From: Apoda limacodes
Taxonomy: Eukaryota > Arthropoda > Insecta > Lepidoptera > Limacodidae
Direction: 5' to 3'
DNA length: 64,000 nucleotides
NCBI GenBank assembly: GCA_946406115.1
Contig: OX291543.1
Location: forward strand, 35,614,815-35,678,814
The translations under genes and the position numbers were made by a program. The notes under the pieces were generated by a model. It made no database searches, was not told where the DNA came from, and worked only from the letters and a program-made list of their open reading frames with translations. Positions 44,273-55,505 of the stretch are shown in pieces; positions within the stretch are counted from its first letter, which is position 1, and every line of letters begins with the position of its first letter.

Positions 44273-45645
44273 TTAGCCTGCGACCAAATTTCTGATCCGA
44301 GAGTTCGTTTTTAAGGTCGACTGGGAGAGTTCATAATAAGCTGGGTCTATGACTCGCGGATTTTTATCCAGCAGTGCTAGTCGTCGTGGCACACGATGTA
44401 GACGCTCTGTTTGATGAGTCATTCTGCCTGGAACACTGATGCGTTTACAGGTGTTTATGTTGCGTCGAGTGTACATTATAATATCAAACACATGTTGAGA
44501 ATAATGTGTCATTATATCGTATTTTTTAAATAGTTCTCTGCATGATTGGCGAGGTTTTACACCCTCCAGTGTGCGAAGAGCTCTCTTTTGTATAATGAAC
44601 ACTCGATTGGACTATGTCGAGTTGCCCCATAGAATAATGCCATATGGCAGAAGGGAGTGAAAGTAGGCAAAATATATTTGTATTAGTGCAACGTCAGACA
44701 CGAGTGGTTTTAGCTTTTGTAGTGCAAATACTGCACTATTCAACATTTCACACAACGTAGACACATGGTGTTTCCAGTTTAGTCTAGTGTCTATGGTAAA
44801 TCCAAGAAATCTACAGGACTCGCATTGTGGCATCGGACTCTGTACTTGTGGAGTAAAAGTGGGGTTTCCTGTCGAGAATATCATAAAATTGGACTTTGTG
44901 ACGTTGTGGACGAGGCCGTTTGCCGAGAACCACGCGTTTGCTATCTTGTTTTCGAGCTGTTCGTACGTGTGTGCCTGTGCACTCACCACCACTGTTGTGT
45001 CATCGGCGAACAGCACCGTCAGGCCTTCGATAACTGAAGATGTAAGGTCATACATGAAGAACGAAAACAGAGAGTTTTCGAGGGCCGATCCCTGTGGTAT
45101 ACTAATTTTCACTTTGCCCGCATTTGACTTTATGGTTTTGCCATCTATTTAGATTTAAACCGTTTGATGTCTTTTAGTTAAAAATGAACTGAACTGTTCG
45201 TGTGTTTAGTTTTTCAGGCCACAATGTTTATTTTTTTCTAATAACAACTCAAAGTTTATAACATCAAACGCTTTTGAGAGGTCACAGAATATCCCTGCCA
45301 CCTTGTACTTGTCGTCCAGAGCCGTTGCAATGCAGTCGTAGATTTTATGCGCTGCTTCTGTGGTGACCTGTTTTGTCTGTAGGCAAACTGTCTGTCAGTC
45401 AGTAGGTCGTTAGATTCAAGATGTTGCATTAAGCAATTTGATAAAATCGATTCAATAATTTTTGATATGTTGGGTACTATTGTTATCGGTCTATAAAAGT
45501 CCACAGAATCCTTCTCCCCTTTTCCTTTGTAGACTGGACACACTCGTGTGCTCTTAATTACGTCTGGGTATATCCTGAATGAAAAAAATGTGTTGATTAG
45601 TTCAACCAGTATTCCCGATAGAAGCGGCCATTTAATGGAATGCAA
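44273..45645 (-). pseudogene. LINE reverse transcriptase, fragmented
   Basis: Recognisable RT motifs in order: STRVCPVYKGKGEKDSVDFY then RPITIVPNISKIIESIL; DRQFAYRQNRS; a gap with the first catalytic palm motif not readable in frame; PQGSALENSLFSFFMYDLTS; LFADDTTVVVSAQ (catalytic FADD); SCRFLGFTIDTRLNWKHHV; and the C-terminal VFIIQKRALRTLEGVKPRQS region. At least three frame changes or stops separate the pieces. The FLG-D-LNW motif and overall order fit the jockey/CR1 superclade; I would not name the clade without a tree. Confidence 0.88.
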
Positions 45646-45649
45646 AAAA

Positions 45650-46300
45650 CTATAAACACGCTTTCAATCAGCGTTTAATATCACCGATACAAGTTGGTGG
45701 TCCTGATGAAGCTCTGTGATGCGAAGCGTACGTGGTTGATATTAACTGGTCAGTGTACCTGGTAGATGGAGGAAGGGCTGCGGCGGATAGGGCGTCACAA
45801 ATCTGTTCAGCTCAGCGACGGTCGAAGAGAATCCCCCGCTATGAGAGGAGTTATACCTAGAGAAAGCCTTGTCACATCTTATTTACATTCGGAATGTCGG
45901 TATATATGGGAACTAGCGAAAAAACTTCGAAAGCGCGATGTAAGACGCGTGACGTCAACCTTAATTCGTTACAGTACGATGTTATGTTTGTTATTAGTAA
46001 ACTTCACTAATTCTTAGAAAGGTGTTTGTAAAATTTAATTGGCCTTCACTGTTATGACAAGTAGTGTTTTATCTGCCCACTTTTATAAAACTTTTTGTAA
46101 TTTATATGTTGATATGAATTACCCTATTCATAAATTCGAGGAAAGTTTTGTAGGATTTGTAAAATTCTGTTATCCGAAGTACAAATTATAAATTACGGAA
46201 ATAAATAAAACTATTTTGTTGTTTTTTTTTATGGCATTAATAAAATGTACTAAAATTTATATTGTTTTGTAATTTCCAGATTTTTTTTTTGATGTTAATA
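45650..46300. other. Unidentified segment inside the LINE remnant
   Basis: This stretch does not read as LINE coding sequence on either side's frame. It holds a plus-strand frame (45766-46017; RRIGRHKSVQLSDGRRESPA) with no recognised domain, GC-richer than the flanks. It could be an insertion, or filler after a deletion. Confidence 0.45.
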
Positions 46301-46310
46301 AATTTTAGTA

Positions 46311-46851
46311 TTAACTCATTTTAATAAACAGTTTTTTAATTCGAACAATATTTTTTTTATCCGTGCATGGTACATGATTGCGTTTCTTTTTTAAAACATT
46401 TTTGAAAGGATAGTGTATGTCAATATAATAAGTCAAAATATTAAATAATTTAGTACATCTGTCATTTATAGATATTGTAATGTCGAAAAAAAAATTCCAA
46501 TTATAATTTTCAATGTCTGTTATAATTTTTTCAAAATGCTGAAAACGATTCACTATTAAATAGACTTTTTTGTATGAAAGAGTTGTGTTGGGCGCGGGCG
46601 GGGGTCGGCAGATCCATGGCTAACATAAACACCTGAACATTATGGTCACTCACCACCATGTCCAAAGGCGCCGCTGTGACGTCACCGCGGTCACAAGGTA
46701 CAACTCCGCAGTCAATAGAAGTCGAGCTGTGCGCAGACACACGGGTTGGAAAATGAACACAGTTGAAACAAGAGTAACATTGTAAGACATCATCAACTCG
46801 TTGCTTCAATCTGTTCTCTGAGAAAAAGTCAACATTTTGGTCGCCGACCAA
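46311..46851 (-). pseudogene. LINE endonuclease C-terminal part and linker
   Basis: GDQNVDFFSENRLKQRVDDV and VVSDHNVQVFML match the end of the apurinic-type endonuclease, where the SDH motif is catalytic (the variant GDxNVD replaces the usual GDFN). A second overlapping frame follows with the linker (NRFQHFEKIITDIENYNWNF ... FNILTYYIDIHYPFK). A frameshift near 46540 separates the two. It belongs with the RT pieces at 44.3-45.6 kb. Confidence 0.8.
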
Positions 46852-46870
46852 AATAAATCTTTTATTTTCA

Positions 46871-47820
46871 AAGCCTATCTAGCAACGATTCTAAATTATT
46901 TGAATAAATGTAAAAAATTCCATTACCAGTGCGATACACTACAATAATAATTAAATTCAAATTAATAATTTCAATTGCAGCAAACTTAAAAGGAATTATT
47001 ATTGGTCACTATTGCTCTGTTAGAAAAATAACAGGTAAATCCAGGGGCCCTGGTGTTCGTGAGTCACGGAAGGTGTCAGCAGAATAACAGAGCGCTGCAG
47101 CAAGCAGCAGCAAATGCTGAGCTGACGACCTGTGATGTTATGACGATGCATCCAGCATTAAAATTGTATTATAGCATTATTATTAATTTTTATATTATTA
47201 ATTTATAATGTTACTATGTAAATTTATCAGTTAATTATAAGATGTAAATGTGTATGCAGCGTCTAATTAATGCTCTTTTACTTATTTTTTCTTTACTTAC
47301 TTACTTGTATTAAAAAAAGACTTGATATTTTTATTATTCGGATTATAAAAATATAGAAGAAGGTCCAGACGCACTGAATAATATAGAATGTTGTCTTGCT
47401 AAAGATAATTCTACGTTTTCATTAGAGGCATCTGTTTCCGTATCTGACATAAAGTATAGTTAGGTGAAGGTTTACGTGGGCGTTAGTTACCGAACGCTCG
47501 CCTAATAGCCAATAACTCGAGCCGGTCGAATGGAAACAGATAATTGAAAAGATACGAGAAGAATTATCTTTTTCTCTTTTGGAATTATCTGCGTGCGGCG
47601 CCTCTACCGGCTTCCTCATTCCGTTACCAGGACAAAAAAAAACCTATTAATAATGATCTAGTATCAAACTTTTTAGTTTTATTTTTTTAAGATTTATGAA
47701 TTATATTACTAAAACTTCCCACCCAAAGTTACTAGGTAAAAATATACATTTACCTATGTAAAGCTTGTAATAAATGCTTTTTTAACCACTAACAGTTATC
47801 CATAAAAATTGCCACGTTCT
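46871..47820. other. No gene recognised
   Basis: AT-rich, with a short GC-richer stretch at 47040-47150 (CTGCAGCAAGCAGCAGCAAA). No domain or familiar repeat. Confidence 0.45.
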
Positions 47821-48087
47821 ATTGTAACACGTCGACACAGGGAAGCAAACTTTCTATTGTAACCCGTCGATACAGGGAAGCAAACTTTATATTATAACAT
47901 GTCGATACAGGAATGCAAACTTTCTATTGTAAAACGACAATACAGGAATGCAAACTTTCTATTGTAACACGTCGATACAGGATAGCAAACTTTCTATTGT
48001 AACACGTCAATACAGGGAAGCAAACTTTCTATTGTAACACATCAATACAGGGAAGCAAACTTTCTATTGTAACACGTCAATACAGCG
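47821..48087. repeat. 35-bp minisatellite, 7.6 copies
   Basis: Units start at 47821, 47856, 47891, 47926, 47961, 47996, 48031 and 48066, each ATTGTAACACGTCGATACAG plus GGAAGCAAACTTTCT. Copies differ by a few substitutions, so it is older or less homogenised than the 28-bp array. Confidence 0.95.
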
Positions 48088-49475
48088 GAAAGCGTTGGAT
48101 CGTTTCCATGCTGGCAGCGCAGACGCGCGTATCATAGCTTGTTTGACGGGTCTTTCAAAGCTGTTGGTTACGCATTTTTTGGTTGTAATATCGGTCCGTT
48201 GACAGTTATTTAGTCTCTCTACCTTACCTAAAAAGCATAAATTGAAAAAATAAGATATTTTAAGCAAAATTATTCCACAAGGCCTAACTTCGCTTAACGA
48301 TTGTTGCCTTGACCGACAATTTAACGTATCTTTTGAAACACGAAGGATTTAAGAAAAGTGCCCATAGACGGTTATCGTTCCGATGACTAACCACGCCTGA
48401 TAGATTACGACCTAATTTTGCATATCATTACCGATATGCAAAGTTAGGTGCCTGGTTTTGGATGTGTGGGGATATGACACACGAGTACGTACGTGTATGT
48501 GTGTATATACATATTTGGACAGATGTTGTGTGCTTAATGGCTTGGTTCCTGCATGGCTGATTGGTAACAGGTGTACATCTAGACGTTTCTTGTCACTTCT
48601 TCTCCCCTTAGGCTAGTTTTCAAAGTGATGGTAGTTTAAATGATGTGTATTTATTGCCAGGCTGTTTTGTGGGAGCTGGGCCACTCTCAGATGCGCGAAT
48701 TCTTGTTGAACGTGTGTGTGCATATATGTATATGTGCGAGTTTGTGTGATGCAACTGCTCCCGTTCGGAGCCCTGCCGCTATCGGGTGGTCAAACGAGTT
48801 AATTTACATAAAGTTTTATTTGATATATCATTTATATTTATTCGGTATATATTTGTTTGGTAATAATAATTAGTTGTCTCGCCATTCTCTTGGTATGACA
48901 TTGACCTTGGTATCTGGCTAGCAAGAACGTACGTCAGCTTGCTGCCGGACAGTGTTTGGTCAGCCAGGAGCTGCTACACTCGCGCACCCCGCGTACTTAA
49001 TTTTATTTTGGCTTTCGGTTTAAAAAACCAACTTCGTGGTATCGACGCGTATTTGGAGACTTTGCCGTTAAACTTTAAAGTTTGTTGGAAACAGTGTGCT
49101 CATAGTATAGTCATAGTAGTCAATTCTCTGGATGTAGCTGTGCGGAGCATCATACTACTGCAGGAACCGCGGTGACGCACTCAATGTTTTTTGATATTAT
49201 AACCGTCTTTATTTTGTTCTAGTTTCCTAGCGTTTTAAAGTAACTTTCCGTCCTTTAGAGTAGGTCCCATTGTAGGCAACATTAGCAAAAACTGATTACC
49301 TAGAATCCTAGCACCACGTCGACGACAAGCTCCAGCGATACAAGGTGAGCTTTTTACATTAGTATCCGGAAGATACAGTATTTGTATAATATATGTCTGT
49401 GTGTTACATATGAATATATGTATGTATTTAATATGTATATAAATACCTAATTAATTATATTTAAATGTTTGTAAA
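48088..49475. other. No gene recognised
   Basis: Includes a GC-richer part at 48890-49190 with an open frame 48939-49175 that I do not recognise. Confidence 0.4.
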
Positions 49476-49480
49476 ATGTA

Positions 49481-49989
49481 TTTTTTTTTTTTTTTTTTTA
49501 TATCACTAAGGTGGCAAATAAGCATACGGCCCGCCTTATGGTAAACGGTCACCGTAGCCTATTGACGCTTGTAACACCAAGGGTATTACCGACTCTTCAG
49601 AAATCCAATAACTTCTTTTTTGAAGAATCCCATACTGTAGTCGACACCTTGGTAGGGAGCTCCTCCCACAACCCAAGCGTTCGCGGACCGAACTTGCGAC
49701 TTGTAAAGCAGCAACCTCTGCCCCGAGGCAGTACTTCACGTCGGGTCAGCGGTTGCTGCTCTGCAAGTCGCAAGTTCGGCCCCATATGGAGTACTGCTGC
49801 CAGCTCTGGGCAGGTGCACCCGGATAACAGCTTGGACCTTTTGACTCGGTTCAATGACGGGCTGTGAGAATTGTCGACGATCCCAAACTCACTTGCCGTA
49901 TCGAACCCTTAAGTCTGAGGAGGGACTTTGCCTCCGTGTGTGTTCTACCGCTCGTACAATGGTATGTGTTCTGAGGAATTGTTCGAAAT
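49481..49989 (-). mobile_element. jockey-like LINE fragment with 5' inversion (copy 5)
   Basis: 49481-49711 is the 3' end on the minus strand: poly(T), 3' UTR, then the C-terminal coding block. From about 49720 the element continues on the plus strand (GCAGTACTTCACGTCGGGTC, GGGCAGGTGCACCCGGATAA, AACTCACTTGCCGTATCGAA) to about 49989. Near the junction a ~30-bp stretch (AACTTGCGACTTGTAAAGCA and its reverse complement at about 49752-49777) is duplicated in inverted form. An internal deletion precedes it at 49681. Confidence 0.88.
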
Positions 49990-50127
49990 GATCGGACGCT
50001 TAAGACAAGCGCTGATTGGTGGTTAAGCGATATAGAAATGGCATCACTTCATATGCCCTTCAAAGGTAGTTTCATAACTTTTAACTGAATAAAATTTTGT
50101 TCAGAAAATTAAACGTAGGATAAATCG

Positions 50128-50303
50128 GACATTAGAATGAATAAGAAAAGAAAACCGCGGTTTACAAAACACCTCCTATGTAGAGGACATATGGACATAT
50201 GAATAAGAAAAGAAAACCGCGGATTACAAAACACCTCCTATGTAGAGGACATAGGAGGTGTTTTGTAATCCGCGGTTTTCTTTTCTTATTCATTCTAATG
50301 TCT
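50128..50303. repeat. Near-perfect hairpin with duplicated left arm
   Basis: Arms 50201-50242 and 50250-50291 are exact reverse complements for 42 bp (GAATAAGAAAAGAAAACCGC and onward) around a 7-nt loop (TAGAGGA). A second left arm at 50139-50180 differs by one base, and with its flank from 50128 (GACATTAGAAT) also matches the right arm out to 50303. Confidence 0.96.
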
Positions 50304-51343
50304 TTAGTTAAATAGTTGTGCTACTGTTATTGGGAGTTTATAATGTTGAATATAACCGCGGAAGTTTAAGTTACTAAGAACTTTTATAATATTCAAAACA
50401 CCTGCGAAACTAAAATAAGTGAGTCGTTTAACGACCATTAAGACTCGCAAAATAAAATTTTTAACAATGATAAAAGTTAGTTGTCTTGGGTTTCACGTAT
50501 TCCGTATGACTTGTTAAAACTTTACAAACATTTAGAACATAGTAATATTCTATTAGGATTCTATTAATTTAGGATAATTAGTTATCTTTCTAGACCGTTC
50601 ATATTAATCTAGGACTCTTTAATAGTACCCCAACCAACATAACCAGTATTATACTTAAACGATATTATTTTTTCTTTGTTAAAATTAATTAAGGCCGGAC
50701 ATCCGTCCGGAATAAAAATCAGGATGGGGGGGATTGAAAAGTGGGGTGAGAAGGTTGATAGAGAGGGGTTAGTGGTGATAAAAGTGCGTGATCCCATACA
50801 TACAAAACATTCAATTGCCGTCGTTTAAATTGTCGAAACGCTGCCCGAGAAGGAGGAAACCATAGTCTACGCTTGTGGGTGACTAGAAGCTAGGAACCAC
50901 GTGGGGTTAAACTACAGCTAGATTGTGCCACCATTACTGGTTAGTAAATACTTTTATATAAGAAGTTATTATATTGTATGTGCGTTGTAAAATCCTTTAG
51001 GTTGTGTTTTCCTAAGTGGCGTTCTTTGAAAGTTGCTGGCGGGTCAACTACCACGTGGCTTTAGATAATTTATTTTCAGGGACCTATGAGGACTTATTTC
51101 AATTATAAATATCAAAATTAATGTTAAAGCATCGTAATGACTATTTCGCCTTTTTTGTAGATAGAAATTTATGGTAGAAAGAAATCTGTTACCTTAAAGG
51201 AAGGAATATATTAACGGACCTTGTTTCTAGGACATTTTTAGCTAGGTAAAGATAAATCTTCTATAAAAAAAGAAGTGGGAACTAAGATTATACTAGCCAT
51301 AATAATTATATAGCCCACTTAAGAACTAGGTCTGCCAATAGAT

Positions 51344-51469
51344 ACAGTAATTACTATATGGAATCCATGTCCATCCTTAGCAGCGTCAGAAGGTTTTTAC
51401 TATATGGAAACAGTAATTACTATATGGAATCCATGTCCATCCTTAGCAGCGTCAGAAGGTTTTTACTAT
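51344..51469. repeat. 66-bp tandem duplication
   Basis: ACAGTAATTACTATATGGAA through AGGTTTTTACTAT occurs twice, from 51344 and 51410, without visible differences over the shared length. Confidence 0.95.
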
Positions 51470-51525
51470 TTTGGCTGCTTAGCTAGTGTAGGTGAGCGTT
51501 GATGTTCATCGTAAGGTCAGGTCGC

Positions 51526-53865
51526 AAGTCCTGAACGCTTAGCTACCTATTTCCTACTCTACAAAACGAATGGAGGCAGCGTTACAATATGAGTAATTCG
51601 GAATTACGATCGTTATGATCCAAAATAATTATAAATAATGATACATTTTCGGACGGCCAACAATTGAATTTGCAATTTCATATGAACTTTGGCGTCCTCC
51701 TAAAATATGCCTACGGGAAACTTATTCTTACCCTACGCTGCCTGTGTCTGTCTGTCTTTCCTACATCCAAGCGGTGCCATCTTTACATCGTAATTCATTA
51801 TAACGGGACAGCAGAAATAATCACAGAATAGGTAGGTACTTTACCTATTTGATTTTATGGCTGATATCTTAAAAAGTTAACGTTTTTTTATATTTGCCCT
51901 ATCGCTTAAACGGTAGGTATGACATGAAAGCTCCGAACTTAAAGGAATAATAGTGTAAATTTTAAAGTAAAGCTAAAAAAAAGAAACCCGTAATCTCCTC
52001 GAGTTTCCTACGAAATGCTTATTGTTATTTTCACCTTTGCCTTTGATTGCTGTACAAAATTTATCAAGCCTTAATTATATTTGCATAAAATTTTGTAGCT
52101 TATTGTGTGGTGATACGGGATTCTTAGTTGACCTATCCCTTTCATATTACTATTTTGACATCTCAAATATCGAATATCTCGTAAAATGTAAAAAAAAACT
52201 TACCTTCTACTTTGAGGTTATGTGCAATTGTCCCGCAATGCTCATTTGTGTAATTGTCCCGCAATGCTCATTTGGCCCTAACTAACTCAATGAACTGCTC
52301 ATTGTAACTATTTGCAGTTATTTTCGTTGATATTGATTCGGACGGAATGTGCGACAATGAAACAGGCACTGAGCGGCGCGCGCGTCATGCCGCCGCGGAA
52401 CTATTGCATGCGCTGTTCGCTATTGTGGAAAACTGCCATTATTTAGTCCTGTGCTTGCAACTTCGACGCGCGGTGTACAGCTAATCGCTAAGTTACCTAT
52501 CCACTCAGGGTATCAATTTGCATTGTTCGCTATTGACTTTGTTATCTTTCTGTACTTTCCCAATTCTTCTTGTGACTCCTTGTTCTTAACATTATTATGT
52601 TGCTTGTGCCTTGCTTGAATAAACAAATTTGAAGCGTGGCTTGTGTTTCGTTACTATAAGATAATAAACTAATAAATAAGATAAAATAATTAATAAGTAA
52701 ACAACATCTATCTAAACTGGTGACCCCTCATTGAATATTTATTTGTTTATTTACTTATTTGCATACATTTATAAACTAACGGGTTTGCACCCAAATGTTT
52801 ATAAATTACAATTAACCTAAATTTAAATTTAAAGTGAACCTTTCGGTCAGGCGGGTGTTAAACAACTATTTTTTTTTGTTGTAGCAAACAGACATAAGTA
52901 GGTATTCTATGTATTTAAGTGTAACTTAATTTTTTTCGTTTTTTTCTTTTATATCTCTCTCTACTGTATTAGAACCTGTATTTGCTTGTAAGTACCTCGC
53001 TCAAGTTTCCGTTAAGTTTAATTTAGCAAGCTTGATTGCTCACTTGAAGTGTTTATATTGTATTCTTTCTAACCTATCTGCGAAGATTTGTGAAAAACCT
53101 CCAGTTACTCTTAATGTATTGTTTATTTAATTTTTTGTTGCTGTTAATCTCCCGAATAAATAAATAAAAAAAAGAAATATGAGAAAGGTGAAGTACAATC
53201 TTTCAGGATTTTTCTCATTCTCCTGTAGTTTAGGGCTTGAAGTTAACACTGTAAAATCTTGTTAAGTGAGAGATACCTAAGATACCTGTATCTTTTTCGT
53301 ATATTACCCGGTTGCTTAGTTATAAGCTTCTGTATTTACCAAGGAGATAGATAGAGATTTTACGCCTCAACCATACTACTTAACAAAATGGTTTAGGCAT
53401 AGCGTGAATAACTACTAAAAGGTAATATGAGGTAAGTCGGCTGTCTAGACCGGGCAAAGATTTGGTGCGGTGCGGTCCACGGTGGGGACTCCCCACCACT
53501 ATTTCGCAGGCAACCGCTTCGGCCGCCTGTGCGCGCGGATACTGTCTAAGTAGGATGCCGCTCGTTATCGCTTATTATCGTTGTTGCGACACAAGATTCA
53601 TACACCGTATTTAAAAAAAAAGTTATATAAAATATATAAGGTTGTTTGTCGACGTTTTACAACAGTAATGACAGAAAATTGCGATTTCATCCAGATGAGA
53701 ATCGATGCGTACCGAGTACCTACTACCTACCTGAATTAAATCGCCACAAACATAACATGTAAAATAAAATCCCCCGGTTTGTCGGTTTATTGTATGTTTG
53801 TACGCAATTATATACATAAAATTAATTATATACATAAAATAACGATAACATAAAAGGCTTATGTG
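51526..53865. other. No gene recognised
   Basis: Mostly AT-rich. GC-richer patches at 52340-52450 (GGCGCGCGCGTCATGCCGCC) and 53440-53570 have no recognisable frame. 52200-52275 contains a short direct duplication (TGTCCCGCAATGCTCATTTG twice). Confidence 0.4.
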
Positions 53866-53867
53866 AA

Positions 53868-54365
53868 ATTATATTGTTCGCCGACGATACTTCCTTAATT
53901 TTTAAACTAGATCGAAAAAATCCGGACTTTGTACGAATAAGTTATTCATTATCCATCATTATTGAATGGTAGTGCAAATAACTTTCTTCTTAATGGGAGT
54001 AAAACCAAATACCTTAATTTTTCTTTTATAAGACACACATCTACAATTAAAGCAGAAGACAACTCCCTGGAGATGGTGGACACAATAACATTTCTAGGAA
54101 TTCCCATCGAGAAGAAACTGCACATAAACAACTTATGTAAGAAACTAAGCTCCGCTGCATATGCAGTGAGATGTATTCGACAGTTAACAAATGTTAAAAC
54201 AGCGCGATTAGTCTAATATGCTTACTTAAATAGCATTATGTCGTATAGTATTTTATTATGGAGTGCAGCCGCCGATTGGGAATTGGTCTTTACTTTACAG
54301 AAAAGGACAATCTGCTCTGTTTACAAGATGAATGCGCGTGAATCTCTAAGAGAACACTTTGATTA
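53868..54365 (+). pseudogene. LINE reverse transcriptase fragment
   Basis: Plus strand reads ILFADDTSLIFKLDRK (catalytic FADD box, 53878), then LLNGSKTKYLNFSF, VDTITFLGIPIEKKLHINNL, and after a stop near 54215 AYLNSIMSYSILLWSAA and LQKRTICSVYKMNARESLRE. This is the palm end, thumb and connection region of a jockey/CR1-type RT. Both ends are truncated. A small deletion follows DRKNPDFV. It resembles the family at 44-46 kb more than the 37-kb jockey copy. Confidence 0.85.
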
Positions 54366-54767
54366 ACATTTTGACTATGCCATCTGCTTACATATATGCT
54401 AACATAATGTATGTGCAAAACATTGATTTACATGTCTACAAGGTTAAAATTTAGCAAGATGATAGGTAAATAGGCTCAAAATAATTTAATAATAGATAAA
54501 TAAATAGGTATGTTTAGAATACTATTGTTTGGGCTGATTTGACAATATCTATTTATTTAATCCTTACAGATTGTTGAAAGCTCACAAAATACATGTTAAA
54601 AAAAAGAAGGTCAAAAATACCGGCCAAGTGCGTGTATTATGTATATACAGGGTTTTACTATATACAGGGTTTCATAGTATGCTTATTTTATTATTAAAAA
54701 CTTAAAATTTTAAATATCAAAAAAGTAGGCATCAGAGAGATTAACTGTAGAACTTGAATATATATAT
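54366..54767. other. Spacer; possible dispersed-repeat piece at 54605-54640
   Basis: AT-rich. ATACCGGCCAAGTGCGTG is a fragment often found at one edge of a common lepidopteran repeat. A 17-bp direct duplication (ATATACAGGGTTT) lies at 54648-54673. Confidence 0.45.
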
Positions 54768-55505
54768 ATATTTTTTTTTTATACCACTAAGGTTACAAAC
54801 AAGCTTACGGTCCGCCTGATGGTAAGTGGTCACCGTAGCCTATGGACGCTTGCAACACCAGGGGTATCACATGCGCGATGCCGACCCTTCAGAAATTTAA
54901 TAACTTCTTTCTTAAAGAACTCCATACTGTAGTCCTTGCAGAAAACCTTGGCAGGGAGCTCATTCCACAACTTAAGCGTTCGCGGGAGGAAGTTTTTCTA
55001 AACCGCACTGTACGCGACCATTTAGGTTCTAAAGTGTGAGAATGAATTCCCTGCCGATGGCGAGCGGTGCTATGGTAGAAAGTAGCGGTGGGCATCATTT
55101 CGAACAATTCCTCAGAACACAACCCATTGTACAAGCGGTAGAACACACACAGTGAGGCAAAATCTCTCCTCAGACTTAAGGGCTCGATACCGCAAGTGAG
55201 TTTGGAATCGTCAACAATTCTCACAGCCAGTCGTTGAACCGAGTCAAAAGGACCAAGCTGGTATCCGGGTGCACCTGCCCAGATATGGCAGCAGTACTCC
55301 ATATGGGGCCGAACTTGCGACTTGTAAAGTAACAACCTTTGTCCCGACGTGAAGTACTGCTTCGCTCTATTGAGTACACCAAGTTTTTTGGACGCCAGCT
55401 TCACCTTATCTTGTAAATGATCTCGGAACTAAACATCGCTGGAGATGTCGACACCAAGGACCCTAATGCTCTTGGAGATGGAGAGGGGAGTGTTCTGGAA
55501 TTATT
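54768..55505 (-). mobile_element. jockey-like LINE, 3' fragment (copy 6)
   Basis: Poly(T) at 54768-54779, then the 3' UTR and C-terminal RT coding block on the minus strand (open 55404-54889: KLASKKLGVLNRAKQYFTSG, LAVRIVDDSKLTCGIEPLSL, LRRDFASLCVFYRLYNGLCS, KGRQ-type end reached through a frameshift). It starts at sequence equivalent to 39860 in the full-length copy, so it is 5'-truncated. Well preserved, with only a few disruptions. Confidence 0.92.

Larger units (their letters stand above)
44230..46870 (-). mobile_element. LINE remnant of a second non-LTR family
   Basis: Minus strand, 5' to 3': endonuclease-like piece (46851-46531), linker piece (46553-46311), an unrelated stretch, then RT fingers/palm (45645-45256), palm with FADD box and thumb (45112-44612) and C-terminal piece (44602-44273). 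It is a separate family from the 37-kb copy, with diverged motifs. It lies directly against the GC-rich repeat on the left. Confidence 0.85.
49990..51525. repeat. Unclassified ~1.3-kb repeat, copy 2
   Basis: Reverse-complement match to 35165-36420. It is longer because of a hairpin insertion (50128-50303) and a 66-bp duplication (51344-51469). It begins at the broken end of the jockey fragment. Confidence 0.85.
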
